64,000 bases of DNA from Impatiens glandulifera (lineage: Eukaryota; Streptophyta; Magnoliopsida; Ericales; Balsaminaceae): positions 727,501-791,500 of the forward strand of contig NC_061870.1 in assembly GCF_907164915.1 (NCBI RefSeq). Direction: 5' to 3'. Position numbers and translations under genes: made by a program. This document shows, in pieces, positions 1-11,040 of the stretch (the first letter of the stretch is position 1; every line of letters begins with the position of its first letter). The notes beneath the pieces were generated by a model. That model ran no database searches. It was given only the letters and a program-made list of their open reading frames with translations, and was not told the DNA's origin.

Positions 1-320
1 TATGCCGCACTTCCCACCTGGGTTGGAAAGTCAGAAAACCCTTCTGTGGGAAAGTTGAACATGGAGGCAAATTCGGCTTCATCAAGCCAAAAAGTATGGT
101 CTCTCACCGTAGAGACGATGTAGTTACCTCTGACGCAAGCGCTTCTGAAGAACGTCTTGACATCATCAATCAGTATGGGACCGGATTCTTCGAGAAAGGT
201 TCGAAGGCCGGTGTCAATGAGAGATTAAAACATGATCTACTTTCCATGATCTCCTTCCCAATGTTCCATGCATGAGTCGAAGTTGACGCTCAAGAAGTTT
301 CCTAAGGTTCGGCTCGGCAT
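1..320 (-). pseudogene. Accessory gene b of a Sire-type element, left copy, cut by window edge
   Basis: This is the N-terminal part of the same gene seen at 17586-18290. The ATG is at 320 and the peptide begins MPSRTLGNFLSV. Two in-frame stops, TAG at 237-239 and TAA at 225-227, break the frame early. Downstream of them the region still encodes the family signature (TGLRTFLEESGP, then FNFPTEGFSDFPTQ) up to the window edge. The surrounding 1.65 kb (1-1680) is collinear with 17971-19650. The family has no firm function. I infer a retroelement-carried protein that is no longer expressible from this copy. Confidence 0.7.
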
Positions 321-410
321 GATTACGGCTTTGTTGAGAGATAGAGATAGTTGAAGAGATTTCAAGAGAGTTTTGTTTTTAGGATGTGTTGGATTGATTA
401 GAGAATAACT

Positions 411-420
411 CTTTATATAG
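411..420 (-). promoter_or_regulatory. TATA box of accessory gene b, left copy
   Basis: The minus strand reads CTATATAAAG about 95 bp upstream of the gene b ATG at 320. The same element and spacing recur in the right copy (18384-18397). Confidence 0.5.
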
Positions 421-816
421 ATCCGGTTTTGGAGGGAAAATATTAGCATTGAATGTCAGTTTTGTCTTATTAGGAAAGAGAATATTTATGTTTCCAAAAC
501 GCATTGGGAAGTAGTTACTTTTAATTTATTGCGGAGCTCGAGGTGGGATTTGGTTGAAAAGTAACCAAGTTGGTTGGGTATTGATTACTCAGGTGGTTGG
601 GGGTTACTTCATTAATTAAATATTACTTTTCATTAATGACTCATGTAACAACATATTGAAAAGTAATCAATGAAAACCGGAGATAACATGGATAGAGCCG
701 AAGAAGGCATAGATAAAACCGAAGAAAACAAAGATAAAACCGAAAGATCATAATGGGGTTGGACAACGATACACCCGGTACGTGCAGCAAAATGACCGGG
801 TGTAGGAAGGAGTGAC

Positions 817-1578
817 CTAGTGACCGCTGGAGGTGACCGCACCGTTGGGGTTGTTGCGACGGTTCCTCCTCCTCCAATCCTTCTCGAACCGCTCATAGAA
901 GGAGTCAGTTACTTCATTGGTTAGCACTTGAGCTTGATTCAGACCTTCGCCCGGACAGGTCGGTACGCCAAGTTCAACAAGCAAACAGCTCAGTTGGGGA
1001 ACGAGGCCGACTGTTCGAACGTTAATTATCCAGAGTAGAATGTCGAACAGTATTCTTGACCAGTTAACGGGTGTCCCGGTGGTGATGGAAGCCATCATGT
1101 TGAAGGATGTAGTGCAGTAGGTATTCGTCACATCTCTTCCTAAGATGCTTCGACCTATCACGTCATTGAGGAGTTGATATTCAGCCCTCAATAGTGACTT
1201 TGTGCCATGGTCATCGACAGGTTGATTATACCTGGAAAAGGTTAAGGAGATCTCGGCCTTTAAGTCGGCCGGAATATTGAGATCTGTTAAGCCTTTCTTT
1301 GGAAGCCCAAAGCACCTCCCAAAGTCATTCATCGTGAAGTCGAATACTACACCGCCCACCTTTGATTGGATATGGGTGTCAAAGTGTGGTGTGCCTCTGA
1401 AGATCCTTGCATTGTACAGGAATTCTAGAACAGAATCTGGATAGATGGTATACTTGTCATCCAGGAAGTATTGAAGACCTGTGTCTTCGAGTGATTTGAT
1501 CATTTTGAACACATCATAGTGGTCAGTGCTCTTCGCATATTTGAAGTCCACTTGGAAGATGTTTTGAAACTGAGACAT
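817..1578 (-). CDS. Accessory gene a of a Sire-type element, left copy (intact ORF)
   Basis: This intact 253-residue ORF starts at MSQF (1578), the start shared with the right copy at 18791-19552. An in-frame upstream ATG at 1638 lies at the TATA box and is unlikely to be used. Visible blocks are TGLQYFLDDK (about residues 32-41), CFGLPKKGLTDLN (about 88-100), LRAEYQLLNDVIGRS and TGTPVNWSRILFD, followed by a basic tail with KDWRRRNRRN. From memory it resembles retroelement-linked proteins common in asterid genomes and is related to the plant transposon-protein domain group; this was not checked. There is no signal peptide, membrane helix or known catalytic motif. About 23 of 253 residues differ from the right copy. 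It lies directly downstream of an LTR, with gag and pol missing. Confidence 0.65.
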   Translation of the reverse strand: MSQFQNIFQVDFKYAKSTDHYDVFKMIKSLEDTGLQYFLDDKYTIYPDSVLEFLYNARIFRGTPHFDTHIQSKVGGVVFDFTMNDFGRCFGLPKKGLTDLNIPADLKAEISLTFSRYNQPVDDHGTKSLLRAEYQLLNDVIGRSILGRDVTNTYCTTSFNMMASITTGTPVNWSRILFDILLWIINVRTVGLVPQLSCLLVELGVPTCPGEGLNQAQVLTNEVTDSFYERFEKDWRRRNRRNNPNGAVTSSGH

Positions 1579-1638
1579 TTTTGTCTTAGTGAGAGAATGA
1601 GTTATGACTTGTGATTGTTTTGATAAAGGTTTGTTCAT

Positions 1639-1648
1639 CTTATATACT
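1639..1648 (-). promoter_or_regulatory. TATA box of accessory gene a, left copy
   Basis: The minus strand reads AGTATATAAG about 65 bp upstream of the gene a ATG at 1578. It is identical in the right copy. Confidence 0.5.
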
Positions 1649-1682
1649 AGTGAAGAGAGAACTCTATTATCCAGGTATCACA

Positions 1683-3243
1683 GGAGAGATACTGTAGGAC
1701 TTTCTTCTGCAGCCTGCAGACTTTCCTCAGACTTGTATGGATATGGAAATGTTCAGTATGTTCCTTTGGTATCATACTCAACAGATACCCGAATTGTCTT
1801 CTTATACTGGTCGGTCATTTGACTTAACCGAATGGCTTCGGGTGTGATTGGTTTAACTGGACAGCTTCCGGTTATTGCTTTTGCCTTGTGGCTGATCGGC
1901 TTTCTGGTGTTTCCGGTTTTTAGTTCTGGCCGATCCTTTCTTTGTGCGGTCATGTTCCGAATGTCCTGGTCGGTTTAATAACTTGACCGGTTAGTCTTCT
2001 TAGCCGGTTCATTTATTTGACCGGTCCGGTTCTTTGTTCCTGCATGGAAGGTTTATTTATGTTAAGTTTTGTGAAGCGGTCTAATTTTATCTAACAATAC
2101 CAGGTTTCAGGTTGAAGCAGCACACTTGTATGATAGGCGGAACCGGTTTTGGATGATATAGGTTTGAAGATTGATGGGTCGGTTTTTGTAACCTGGTGAT
2201 CCGGTTTGGATAGAGTTAAGTAGGTTAGAGCGGTGTAGGTAAGTTAGTACAAGTCGGTTAGAAAATGGAACCGGCAGAAAGTAAATGACAGGACAAATTT
2301 TATGGATGTTCGGAGATAAAACTCCTACGTCACCCCTTCCTCTGGAAACCGCGAGAAGGATATTCACTAAGGAATACAAATACAATTCGATCGAGACTTA
2401 TTTCCTGCTCGATAACACCCTTACAATTTACACCGAAATTGTAAAATACACTCTTCAACTTTAGCACTTATGCTTTCTAGAGAGATAACACACTCTTTTC
2501 ACTTGTAGGTTAAACGTTCACTATGTCTCACGTATATCATTTGTTCAGTATTGTGTCCCACATTTACTCTTCTTCAACTGCTCCTGTTATAGGTGAAATA
2601 TGCCAACGGTCATATTTCACTTCCTTGAATCTGATTGGCTGAGCAGAGGTTCAATGATTCAGACCCTGCGGTCATCTGTTCAGACCTGGCGATCAACTCT
2701 GCAGACTGTGCAGTCTGTTCTTCCGGTGTGTAAGACAAACCTACTAGGTTTGTCTTTTACTCAATGTGGTGACTGTCTGTTAAACAGTTGTCTGTACTTG
2801 GAAGATCTCCTTTCTGATTTATCCCGAAGTGGAAAGATACTGTAGGACTGTCTTCTGCAGCCTGCAGACTTTCCTCAGACTTGTATAGATATGGAAATGT
2901 TCAGTCTGTTCCTTTGGTATCATACTCAACAGATACCCGAATTGTCTTCTTATACTGGTCGGTCATTTGACTTAATCGAATGGCTTCCGGTGTGATTGGT
3001 TTAACCGGACAGCTTCCAGTTATTGCTTTGCCTTGTGGCTGATCGGCTGTCTGGTGTTTCCGGTTTTTAGTTCTGGCCGATCCTTTCTTTGTGCGGTCAT
3101 GTTCCGAATGTCCTGGTCGGTTTAATAACTTGACCGGTTAGTCTTCTTAGCCGGTTCATTTGTTTGACCGGTCCGGTTCTTTGTTCCTGCATGGAAGGTT
3201 TATTTATGTTAAGTTTTGTGAACCGGTCTAATTTTATCTAACA
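1683..3243 (-). mobile_element. Duplicated 5' LTR of the left Sire-type element
   Basis: In minus orientation an LTR begins at 3243 (TGTTAGATAAAATTAG) and runs about 1.14 kb to 2105. The short linker CCTGGTAT (2104-2097) follows, and then the LTR restarts at 2096 (TGTTAGATAAAATTAG) and runs about 410 bp to about 1683. There it joins the leader of accessory gene a. The last 160 bp of a normal LTR, the primer binding site, gag and pol are absent. The same LTR-linker-LTR arrangement is present at 24768-26360. The linker keeps TGGTAT, which matches the first bases of a Met-tRNA primer site. The LTR TATA box is altered here (CTATAACAGG instead of CTATAAAAGG, near 2584-2593). Confidence 0.75.
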
Positions 3244-4271
3244 AGAAGATAAAGAGATTTTTTTTAATGAAAAATAATTATTATTATATTAAATAAGTAT
3301 TATATATTAATTATTTTAAACAATTATCATAAAAACATTATTGCATTATTTCAGTTCGAGGATTGGTTTGGATATATAAATAACATTCCCGTCTCGAACC
3401 CCGGTCCATATATTTCAGGTTTTTCACCGTCCTTTGCAATCCCCGGTCAAAGAGAAAAACCCTGAACAATAGAATCTATTACCGCGAATCCGCTTAAAAC
3501 TGTCATCCTAAATACAAATACATTATTTTTTTTTCTTCTTTTTCAGCAAAACAAACAATGGGTCGTGGCTTTCATGACAGTGAAACAAATATTTAATAAT
3601 AACAAAATTCAATATAACTAATTATTTTGATTTAACTTGTCAATTCTCGTTAAAGAATTTCTTACATCGTGAAGATGAAGTTTTCTGGTTCTTTGATTAT
3701 TTTGTTTTTTTACATTGTTAACCCGGCCCAACTTATTTATATTGGACCGAGTTAATTAATAGGTGATAATCAGAAGCCTAACATCAATTACTAGAACACT
3801 AATAGAGGCCCAGATGCAGCCCTCCATCTACGAGGCTTTCATTTAAGGCATGGATCGACTATACAGATGCACTCTACAACCCCTTTATTTATTAATTTAG
3901 TTAATTATTTTAATAATTTTGAATTTTAATAAAATAACTCCAAACTGAATGATACTTGTTTGTAGGATTTAAAAAATAAAAAACCGAAAAACCGATAATT
4001 GAACCGAACCGAACTAATAACTTATCAGTTTCATTTTACTAGTTTATTGGTTAACCGGTTCCAACGATTCCAGTTAACCAATTTTTTATCAATTAAACGA
4101 TTCAATTTTCGGTTGAAGTATTTTTCTAAAGATTTAATTGAATCAGTAATAACTTAATTATATATTTATATTTTATAATTTATATTGGTTATATTGATAA
4201 ATATTATATATATTATAAATAATATTTAATAATTTATATATATTAATTATTTTAAAAAATAAATATAATTT
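3244..4271. other. AT-rich intergenic stretch, no gene seen
   Basis: There is no supported coding region. The stretch contains runs of A/T, and at 3983-4114 an approximately 130-bp segment whose ends are imperfect inverted repeats (AACCGAAAA / TTTTCGGTT) with several ACCGA motifs. That segment may be a MITE remnant. Confidence 0.5.
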
Positions 4272-5555
4272 TGTTAGGATCTAGGTAGCCGCTGGAGGAC
4301 CGGGGTTGGACCGGTTAGCGGTTCTCACTCGAAGGGTGGTAGTTAATCCGGTTAGAGATTAACACCGGGGTTTCAATACTACACAACCTGTCACAAACTC
4401 TTGAACTAGGTTCAAGTGCGGAAGGGGTTTGCTTTCAGGTTGAAGCAGCACACTTGTATAATAGGCAAGGCCGGTTTCGGATGATGAATGTTTGAAAAAT
4501 GGTGGGTCGGTTTCGGTAATCTGGTGGTTCGGTATGGATAATATAGAGTCAGTTTAGAGCGGTGTAGTTAAGTTAGTGTAAATCGGTTAGACAATGGAGC
4601 CGGCAGAAAGTAAATAACAAGACAGATGTTATGGATGTTCGGAGATAAAACTCCTACGTCACCCCTTCCTCTCGAAACCGCGAGAAGGATATTCACTAAG
4701 GAATACAAATACAATCCGATCGAGAATTATTTCCTGCTCGATAACACTCTTACAATTTGTACCGGAATTATAAATTAAAACACTTCAACTTTAACACTAG
4801 GCTTTCTAAAGAGAGCACACTGTTTTCACTTGTAAATTAAATGCTCGCTATGTGTCACACTTACTCCTCTTCAACTGCCCCTTTTATAGGTGAAATATGC
4901 CAACGGTCAGATTTCACTACCTTGAATCTGATTGGTTGAGCAGGGATGCAGATGTTCAGTGATTCAGAGGTTCAGATCTGCGGTCGTTTCCTCAGACCTG
5001 ATGGTCAACCTCAGACTTGGCAGTCTGTTCTTTCGGTATGTAAGACAAACCTGCTAGGTTTGTCTTTTACTCAATGTAGACACTATCTGTTAGACAGTTG
5101 TCTGTACTTGGAAGATCTCCTTTCTGACTTATCCCGAAGTGGAAAGATCCGGTAGGACTGTCTTCTGCAGCCTGCAGGCTTTCCTCAGACTTGTATGGAT
5201 ATGGAAGTGTTCAGTCTGTTCCTTTGGTATCATTCTCAACAGATACCCGAATTGTCTTCTTATACTGGTCGGTCATTTGACTTAACCGAATGGCTTCCGG
5301 TACGAGTGATGTAACCGGACTTCTTCCGGTTATTCCGTTACCTTGTGACCGGTCGGCTGTCTGATGTTTCCGGTTTTAAGCTTTGGCCGATCCTTTCTTT
5401 GTGCGGTAATGTTCCAAGTATTTTTGGTCGGTTTAGTAGCTTGACCGGCTAGTTTTCTTAGCCGGTTCTTTTGTTTGTCCGGTCCGGTTCTTTGTTCCTG
5501 CATGGAAGGTTTATTTAAGTTAGGTTTATTTGAACCGGTCTAATTTTATCTAACA
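4272..5555 (-). mobile_element. LTR of a Sire-type element (third copy)
   Basis: This 1284-bp LTR has plus-strand ends TGTTAGGATC and TTTATCTAACA, so in minus orientation it begins TGTTAGATAAA and ends CCTAACA. It aligns end to end with the LTR at 12769-14069. A TATA box (CTATAAAAGG on the minus strand) lies near 4880-4890. It is followed on its inner side by a polypurine tract, which makes it the 3' LTR of an otherwise lost element. The flanking pentamer AATTT has no partner that I can find. Confidence 0.85.
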
Positions 5556-5715
5556 ATTTCTCCCTTTTTGATTATTTTATTTAAAATTATCAAAATCATG
5601 TAAGTTTGCAAATGTAGTCCGGTTGTTTTGTTTGTCCGGATTTTTGAAACTAACTTAGGATAATTTTTCGAAAAATTTTGAGAAAAGTTTTGGAACGGTT
5701 TTATCTTTTATCTTA
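5556..5715 (-). mobile_element. Residual 3' internal region and polypurine tract of the third Sire-type copy
   Basis: On the minus strand AAAAAGGGAGAAAT directly abuts the LTR start and is the expected polypurine tract. About 150 bp of internal sequence matches 14070-14240 and then ends abruptly in AT-rich DNA. The rest of this element is missing. Confidence 0.75.
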
Positions 5716-5844
5716 TCAAATTTATATAATTATTAGATTAAAAATTAAAACTTTTAAAATATATTATATTGTTACAATAATATAATATATCATAATAATA
5801 TTTTTGAATATAATATATTATAACATAAACAAATATGAAGAATA

Positions 5845-5907
5845 ACATAATATTACGACATTAATTCATTTTTTGCTTAGATTTTGAGAAAGATTAAATA
5901 CAAGGGA
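5845..5907 (+). mobile_element. Left part of an older L1-type LINE (host of the nested LINE)
   Basis: The translation is a damaged version of the segment that reads HQFILWLAFWERLNTRDR in the LINE at 53-55 kb, just before the C-terminal zinc-binding domain. Reading continues at 9741 once the younger LINE is skipped. This shows that the LINE at 5908-9728 landed inside it. Confidence 0.6.
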
Positions 5908-8900
5908 AACTCAACACTTATATCCCTTCATGAATATATTGACATGGAACATAAGGGGACTCAATGACCCTCTAAAATACAAAGAAATCATGAGGATTAT
6001 TGAGAACCAGAAGATCACTATTATGAGTATTCTTGAGACAAAAGTCAAAAGCCGGAACATTGAGAAGGTTAGCAAGCTGTGAATTGATAGCAACTGGGAA
6101 ATCATTCACAACTCAAATAACAAAACGAACAGAATCTGTGTTATCTGGGATAACAAAGTTGCTGAGGTCAGGGCTCTCTTTTCGAATGATCAAGCAATCC
6201 TGGTGGAGGTCAAAGACAGAATCACAAGAATCGTGTTTAATCTTGCTATTATCTATGGTAGCAACTCAAGCATTGACAGAAGACTCCTCTAAAATTGTCT
6301 TAGAAACTGGATCGGTAGTGATAAATCTTGGTATGTCCTCGATGATTACAACGTAATTAGAAACGAGTCTGATTGTAGTCAATAATCTGAAATAACTCGG
6401 GATATGATTGACTTTAATGACTGCATCAGAGATATGGGTTGTATCGAGCCTACTAATTCTGGGAATTTTTTTTACTTAGTCTTCTACGAGAGGGAATGAA
6501 CAAATTAGAAGAAGTAGAATTGACAGATGTCTGATAAATGAGAACTGGATTAATCAATTTCCGGGAAGTCAACTTCACATTCCGAATCCGGGTATATCTT
6601 ATCACTGCCCAATTAAATTATTCTGGGAAAAGGAAGAAAGGTTCAAAAGGCCCTTTAAAAATTTTAATTTCTAGATGGAAAACGAAAAATTCAAAGGTAT
6701 TCTCGAAAGCATATGGTCTACAGATGTCAGGTGATCCAACATGAACAAGGTTTCTGAGAAGCTTAAACTCCTGAAGAATCATTTTCAAAGCTTTGACAAG
6801 AAGAAGTTCAGCAATATCTCCAATAGAGTTCTGGCTGCTAGAGAAGAACTGGAAGAAGTTCAAAAAAGGTTATTAAGGGATGATAGTGATGTACAACTCA
6901 ATGAAACAGAAAGAAATGCGCTTGAAAACTTCAGGAAGCTGAGTCAGCTTGAAGAGAATTTTGTTAGACAGAAATCAAGACACAGCCGGCTCTCGTTGGA
7001 TGACAAAAAAACAGTTTTCTTCTACAGAAAATGCAATGCTAGAAACATGAGAAACAATGTATACAGGCTGAAGAATGATGATGGTGAATATGTTCAGGGT
7101 CAAAAGGGTGTACAAGATTTGGCTATCGATTTCTATAAGCAACTTATGGGTACAAGAAAGTAGCATCAAAGTCACCTGAATACCTAGTATCAGATTATTG
7201 ATAGGAAAATCTCTCCAGACGATAGTCGCGAGCTTATAAGGGTGGTCACGAGGGTTGAGGTTAAAGAAGCTCTATTTAGTATTGATGGGAATAAAAGCCA
7301 GGTCTTAATGGGTTTAATGCACAGTTCTTCAATGATAATTGGTCGGTTGTGGGTAAAGACGTTACTGATGAGGTTTTAGAGTTTTTCAAGAATTGGAAGA
7401 TGTTAAAGCAATGGAATACAACGGTCCTAACCTTGATCCCCAAAACTACGGTACCTGAGAAAGTACAAGATTTCAGATCAATTTCCTACTACAATGTGAT
7501 TTATAAAATAATTTTAAAAATCATTTCTAAACGATTTAAAATTTTAATAGGAAAAATTATAAATCTTAACCAATCTGGATTCATCCCCGGTAGAACAATC
7601 TCTCATAATATTCTTCTCATGTAGAGCCTTTTAAAAAGATACGGGGAAAAGAAAATATCCTCGATAGTGACTTTCAAAATAGATATCAAGAAAGATTTTG
7701 ACTCTATTAGATGGGAAGTCATTCGAGACTTTCTGGTTGTTTCTGCTTTTCATATGATTTTTATTGATTGGATTATGGAGTGCGTTTCATCATCCTACTT
7801 TTTTGTTAGCGTTAATGAAGTCCATAGAGGCTATTTCAATGGAGAAACGGGGTAAGGCAGTGGGACCCCCTCTCTTCTTACCTTTTTGTAGCTATCATGA
7901 TAATCTTTGAGAGCATTTTCGCGATGTTCCGAAAGAATCGTCCATACATCTTTCACCCATTCTATGAGGTAGAGGAGGTAACCCATTTATGTTTTGCTGA
8001 CAAATTGTTCATTCTAGCGCACACACACATTGATTCCATTAAAACTATTAGGGCTGCAATAACGTTTTTTTCTGAGGTTATAGGTTTAACTATTAATGAA
8101 AGCAAGAATGTGGCATTTTATGGAGGCGTGAAGGACGAAACAAAACAAGACATCTTCAACATCATATACATAAAGGAAGCAAGCTTTCCCGTAAGGTACT
8201 TAAGAATTCCATTAACCGCGAAGAAGATCGAGATCTCACACTACAAGCCGCTGATTGAAAAGGTAAAAAATACGATATCTGGCTGGGCAACGAAAAACTT
8301 TCTTATGCAGGAGGATCGAACTTATCAAAACTGTGGTCATGGGAATAGTTGGCTATGAGCGTAGCAGATGGTCATTCCGAAGAAGGTAATGAAGGAGCTC
8401 GACACGCTGATGAGGAACTTTATCCGGGGCAGTAGTGGAAGAGCAGGAAAGAAAGTCAAATAGACCGCACTCTGCAAACAGAAGGACGAGGGAGTCATCG
8501 GCTTGAAGAATCGTATCAATTGAACAAAACTCTCACCTTCAAGCATCTGTGGGATTTGGAGCGCAATCAGGAGTCACTATTGATTAAATGGGTGCATACG
8601 AGGTTTATGAAATATGAAGCCAGCATCTGGACCTTTAAAATTCATGAAGGTATGAGCTGGTCTCTGAAAAAGATTCTTAAACTAAGAAGCGATATTGTAG
8701 ATCTTTATGACATCCGGCTAGGGAACGGGAAATGCACTCTATTTTGGCACGATCCCTGGTTCGAAAACTAGCCTATCATCCACATGGAGGAGTTTCAAAA
8801 TTCCCATATTAGAAGGGACTATGCAGAATCGAAAATTAGAGACATTAAAGATGGGAATTGAGACTCACTCTTGAGAAGAAATCCAGAAGGACAGAGGATA

Positions 8901-9728
8901 CTTGATCATATAAGTAATATACAACTACACGACAGACCGAATATTCATGAATGAAATGTTGAGGACAATGGGAAGCTAGTATCGAAGAAAATATGGGAGG
9001 TAACCCGGGAAAAAGCGTAGAAAGTAGAATGGACTCCTCTTGTATGATCAACGAAGATTATCCCTCGACACCAGTTCATCATATGGCTCGCCTTCTGGAA
9101 AGACTCAACACTCGTGATTGTATCAGGAAGTATTTGAGCACCCTGGAAGCGAGCTGTCTTCTATGAAAAAGAAATGAAGAAACCATAGATCACCTATTCA
9201 GGAGCTACTGTATTGCTTCAGAGCTTTGGGACATATTCTATAAAAGCCTGGAGCTGATCAGTTTCCCGAGTGAATGAAATGAAATCAAAGAAGCAGCACT
9301 ACTAAAAGCCAAGGGAAATAGATTTGCAACAAGTGTGTTCAAGTGCGGCTTTGGAGCAGTGGTGTATAACATTTGTCAAGAACGGAATGCAAGGGTATAT
9401 GGAAGAATCTACTAGAGCGTTGAAGAGTTATGGAAAGATATTGTATCGGATTGCAGCGCCCTCGCGGAAACGTAGAGAATAATTCCAAGCACAGAACAGA
9501 ACTAGAATATCTATAGGAATTGGAATTTATCATTTTTTGAACTCACTAGAATTGAAAGCATTGTACTCTGATAATTCATTTACGTTTTTAGCTTTTTAGC
9601 TTTTATTCAGAATGTTACGACTTCAAAATCATTCTAGGCCTGTCTTGAATGATCTCTTAAACTCGTGGTTTTTTTTTCCGTTTTTGGGAATTTTTAATAA
9701 AATGACGCTAAGTCGTTTTTCCTAAAAA
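5908..9728 (+). mobile_element. 5'-truncated L1-type LINE with 12-bp target duplication
   Basis: The same 12 bases (AAATACAAGGGA) occur at 5896-5907 and 9729-9740. They overlap the A-rich tail on the right, as expected for target-primed reverse transcription. The body starts near the end of ORF1 and contains a decayed ORF2. It ends with the 3' UTR motif AATGACGCTAAGTCGTTTT and a short A run. The same 3' end occurs in the minus-strand LINE at 52976-53000. Confidence 0.85.
5931..9590 (+). pseudogene. LINE ORF2 (endonuclease and reverse transcriptase), decayed
   Basis: The frame opens with the APE endonuclease block (MNILTWNIRGLNDPL, near 5931) and continues through EN motifs to about 6680. A coiled region follows at about 6740-7160. 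The reverse transcriptase (about 7200-8350) has the fingers region with FIPGRTISHNILLM and the palm motif. The C-terminal zinc-binding domain runs to about 9550. Many stops and frameshifts break it. The palm motif reads FADK near 7995-8010 instead of FADD, so a catalytic aspartate is lost as well. The element cannot move by itself. Confidence 0.85.
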
Positions 9729-9740
9729 AAATACAAGGGA

Positions 9741-10345
9741 TCGGATAAGGAAATATATGGAAATCCTAGATGCAAGTTGTTTATTGTGTGAAGGAAGCGA
9801 TGAGATGATTGATCACTTATTCGGTTGCTACCCATTTGCTTTGGAATTATGGAAGAGATTTGCTAAGAATATGGAATTGGCCAGTTTTTCAAGTGAATGG
9901 AAGGAAATAAAGGAAGCTACTATACTCAAGAAAAAATTAAAAGATTCAACTCAAACACCTTCAAATGAGGCTTGGTTCAATTGTATATCATATTTGGCGA
10001 GAAAAGAATGCAAGAGTGTTTTCAAGAGTCCGTAGAAGAATCAAAAAGACATGGGAAGAAATTGTATTTGATTGCAGCTCAATATGAAAACATGGAGACG
10101 TGTTCCTACTGATGAGCAAAGTTGGAGCCTATGTAAAAGTTAGAAAATTTCATACAATGAAGTCACTCAATTTGAAAACTTAAAGGTGAGATAAAACTCT
10201 AAAATTGTTTGTGTGTTTATAATAATTCAGTAGACTTGTTCTCCTTTAAAATTCATTTCTAGACTTGTCTAGAATGATAGAAACAATGTTGTTTTTTTCC
10301 TTTTTGGGATTTTTTTAATGAAATGACGTTAAGTCATTTTTTCCA
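9741..10345 (+). mobile_element. Right part of the older L1-type LINE
   Basis: Coding resumes with DRIRKYMEILDASCLLCEG, followed by IDHLFGC. This is the C-x2-C..H..C zinc-binding end of plant LINE reverse transcriptases. A stop and a frameshift follow near 10035. The 3' UTR ends with AATGACGTTAAGTCATTTTTT. It is more diverged than the LINE inserted in it. Confidence 0.75.
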
Positions 10346-10394
10346 AACAAAACTTCATATAAAATACTAAAGTCATCACTTTTTGCCAAATTCA

Positions 10395-11040
10395 TATGAA
10401 ACCTATTTATGATCTCCGACAATGGCCTATATTTTCAAGGTGAAGTACTAAAAGTCTTGAAAGAATATTGTATCGAGCTTCATAAATTGTCCACATATCA
10501 ACCATAAACCAACGTGGCTGTGAAAGTCACAAATAAGAAAGTCGTTAGTATTATCAAGAAGATGACATAGACTAATAAAGATTCCCAAACGTCTATAGGT
10601 GAAACTCATTTTTCGTTGGTATATAGTATGGACTTTATGCAACCAATAGAGATCAAGTTCTCCACTCTACGAAAAGTTAGGTCATAGAAGAAGATTGGAC
10701 CAAGTCCTAGTATGATCGACTGACTTTAATGGAATATATAAGGCTATATGCGCTTTGTCGAACTCAAATATATGAAGACCGTTTGGTGAGGGAATTCAAC
10801 AAGAAAGTCAAGCCTCGATATCTCCAAGAGGGAGACATTGTGCTAAAGAAAACCTAGGTTCTTTAAGACCGGAAAGGTAAATTTCAGCCCCAATGGGAAG
10901 AGATATTCATTATAAAAAAGTGTTTATCGGGAGGGGAAGCCAGATTGACTAACCTTGATATCAAAGAGTTATCATCCACATTCAATAGTACATGCTCAAA
11001 AAATTCATTTCTAAAAACTCGACGAGAAGGGGTCTAATGT
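10395..11040 (+). pseudogene. Ty3/Gypsy integrase C-terminal relic
   Basis: Scattered frames retain integrase-like blocks. There is a SDNG-like start followed by YFQGEVLKVLKEYCIELHK, then an SLVYSMDFMQPIEI block, then FNKKVKP..LQEGDIVLKK and a final segment resembling the chromodomain-less end of Gypsy integrase (GKFQPQWEEI, LSGGEARLT). Stops and frameshifts are frequent. No LTR, RT or protease accompanies it, so it is an old fragment. Confidence 0.6.

Noticed and set aside
2107..2385. Recurrent ORF of about 92 residues (MYLYSLVNILLAVSRGRGDVG) at 2107, 12931 and 25213
   Set aside because: It lies inside the R-U5 part of the LTR in all three places and varies with LTR divergence. It is an LTR shadow and not a gene.
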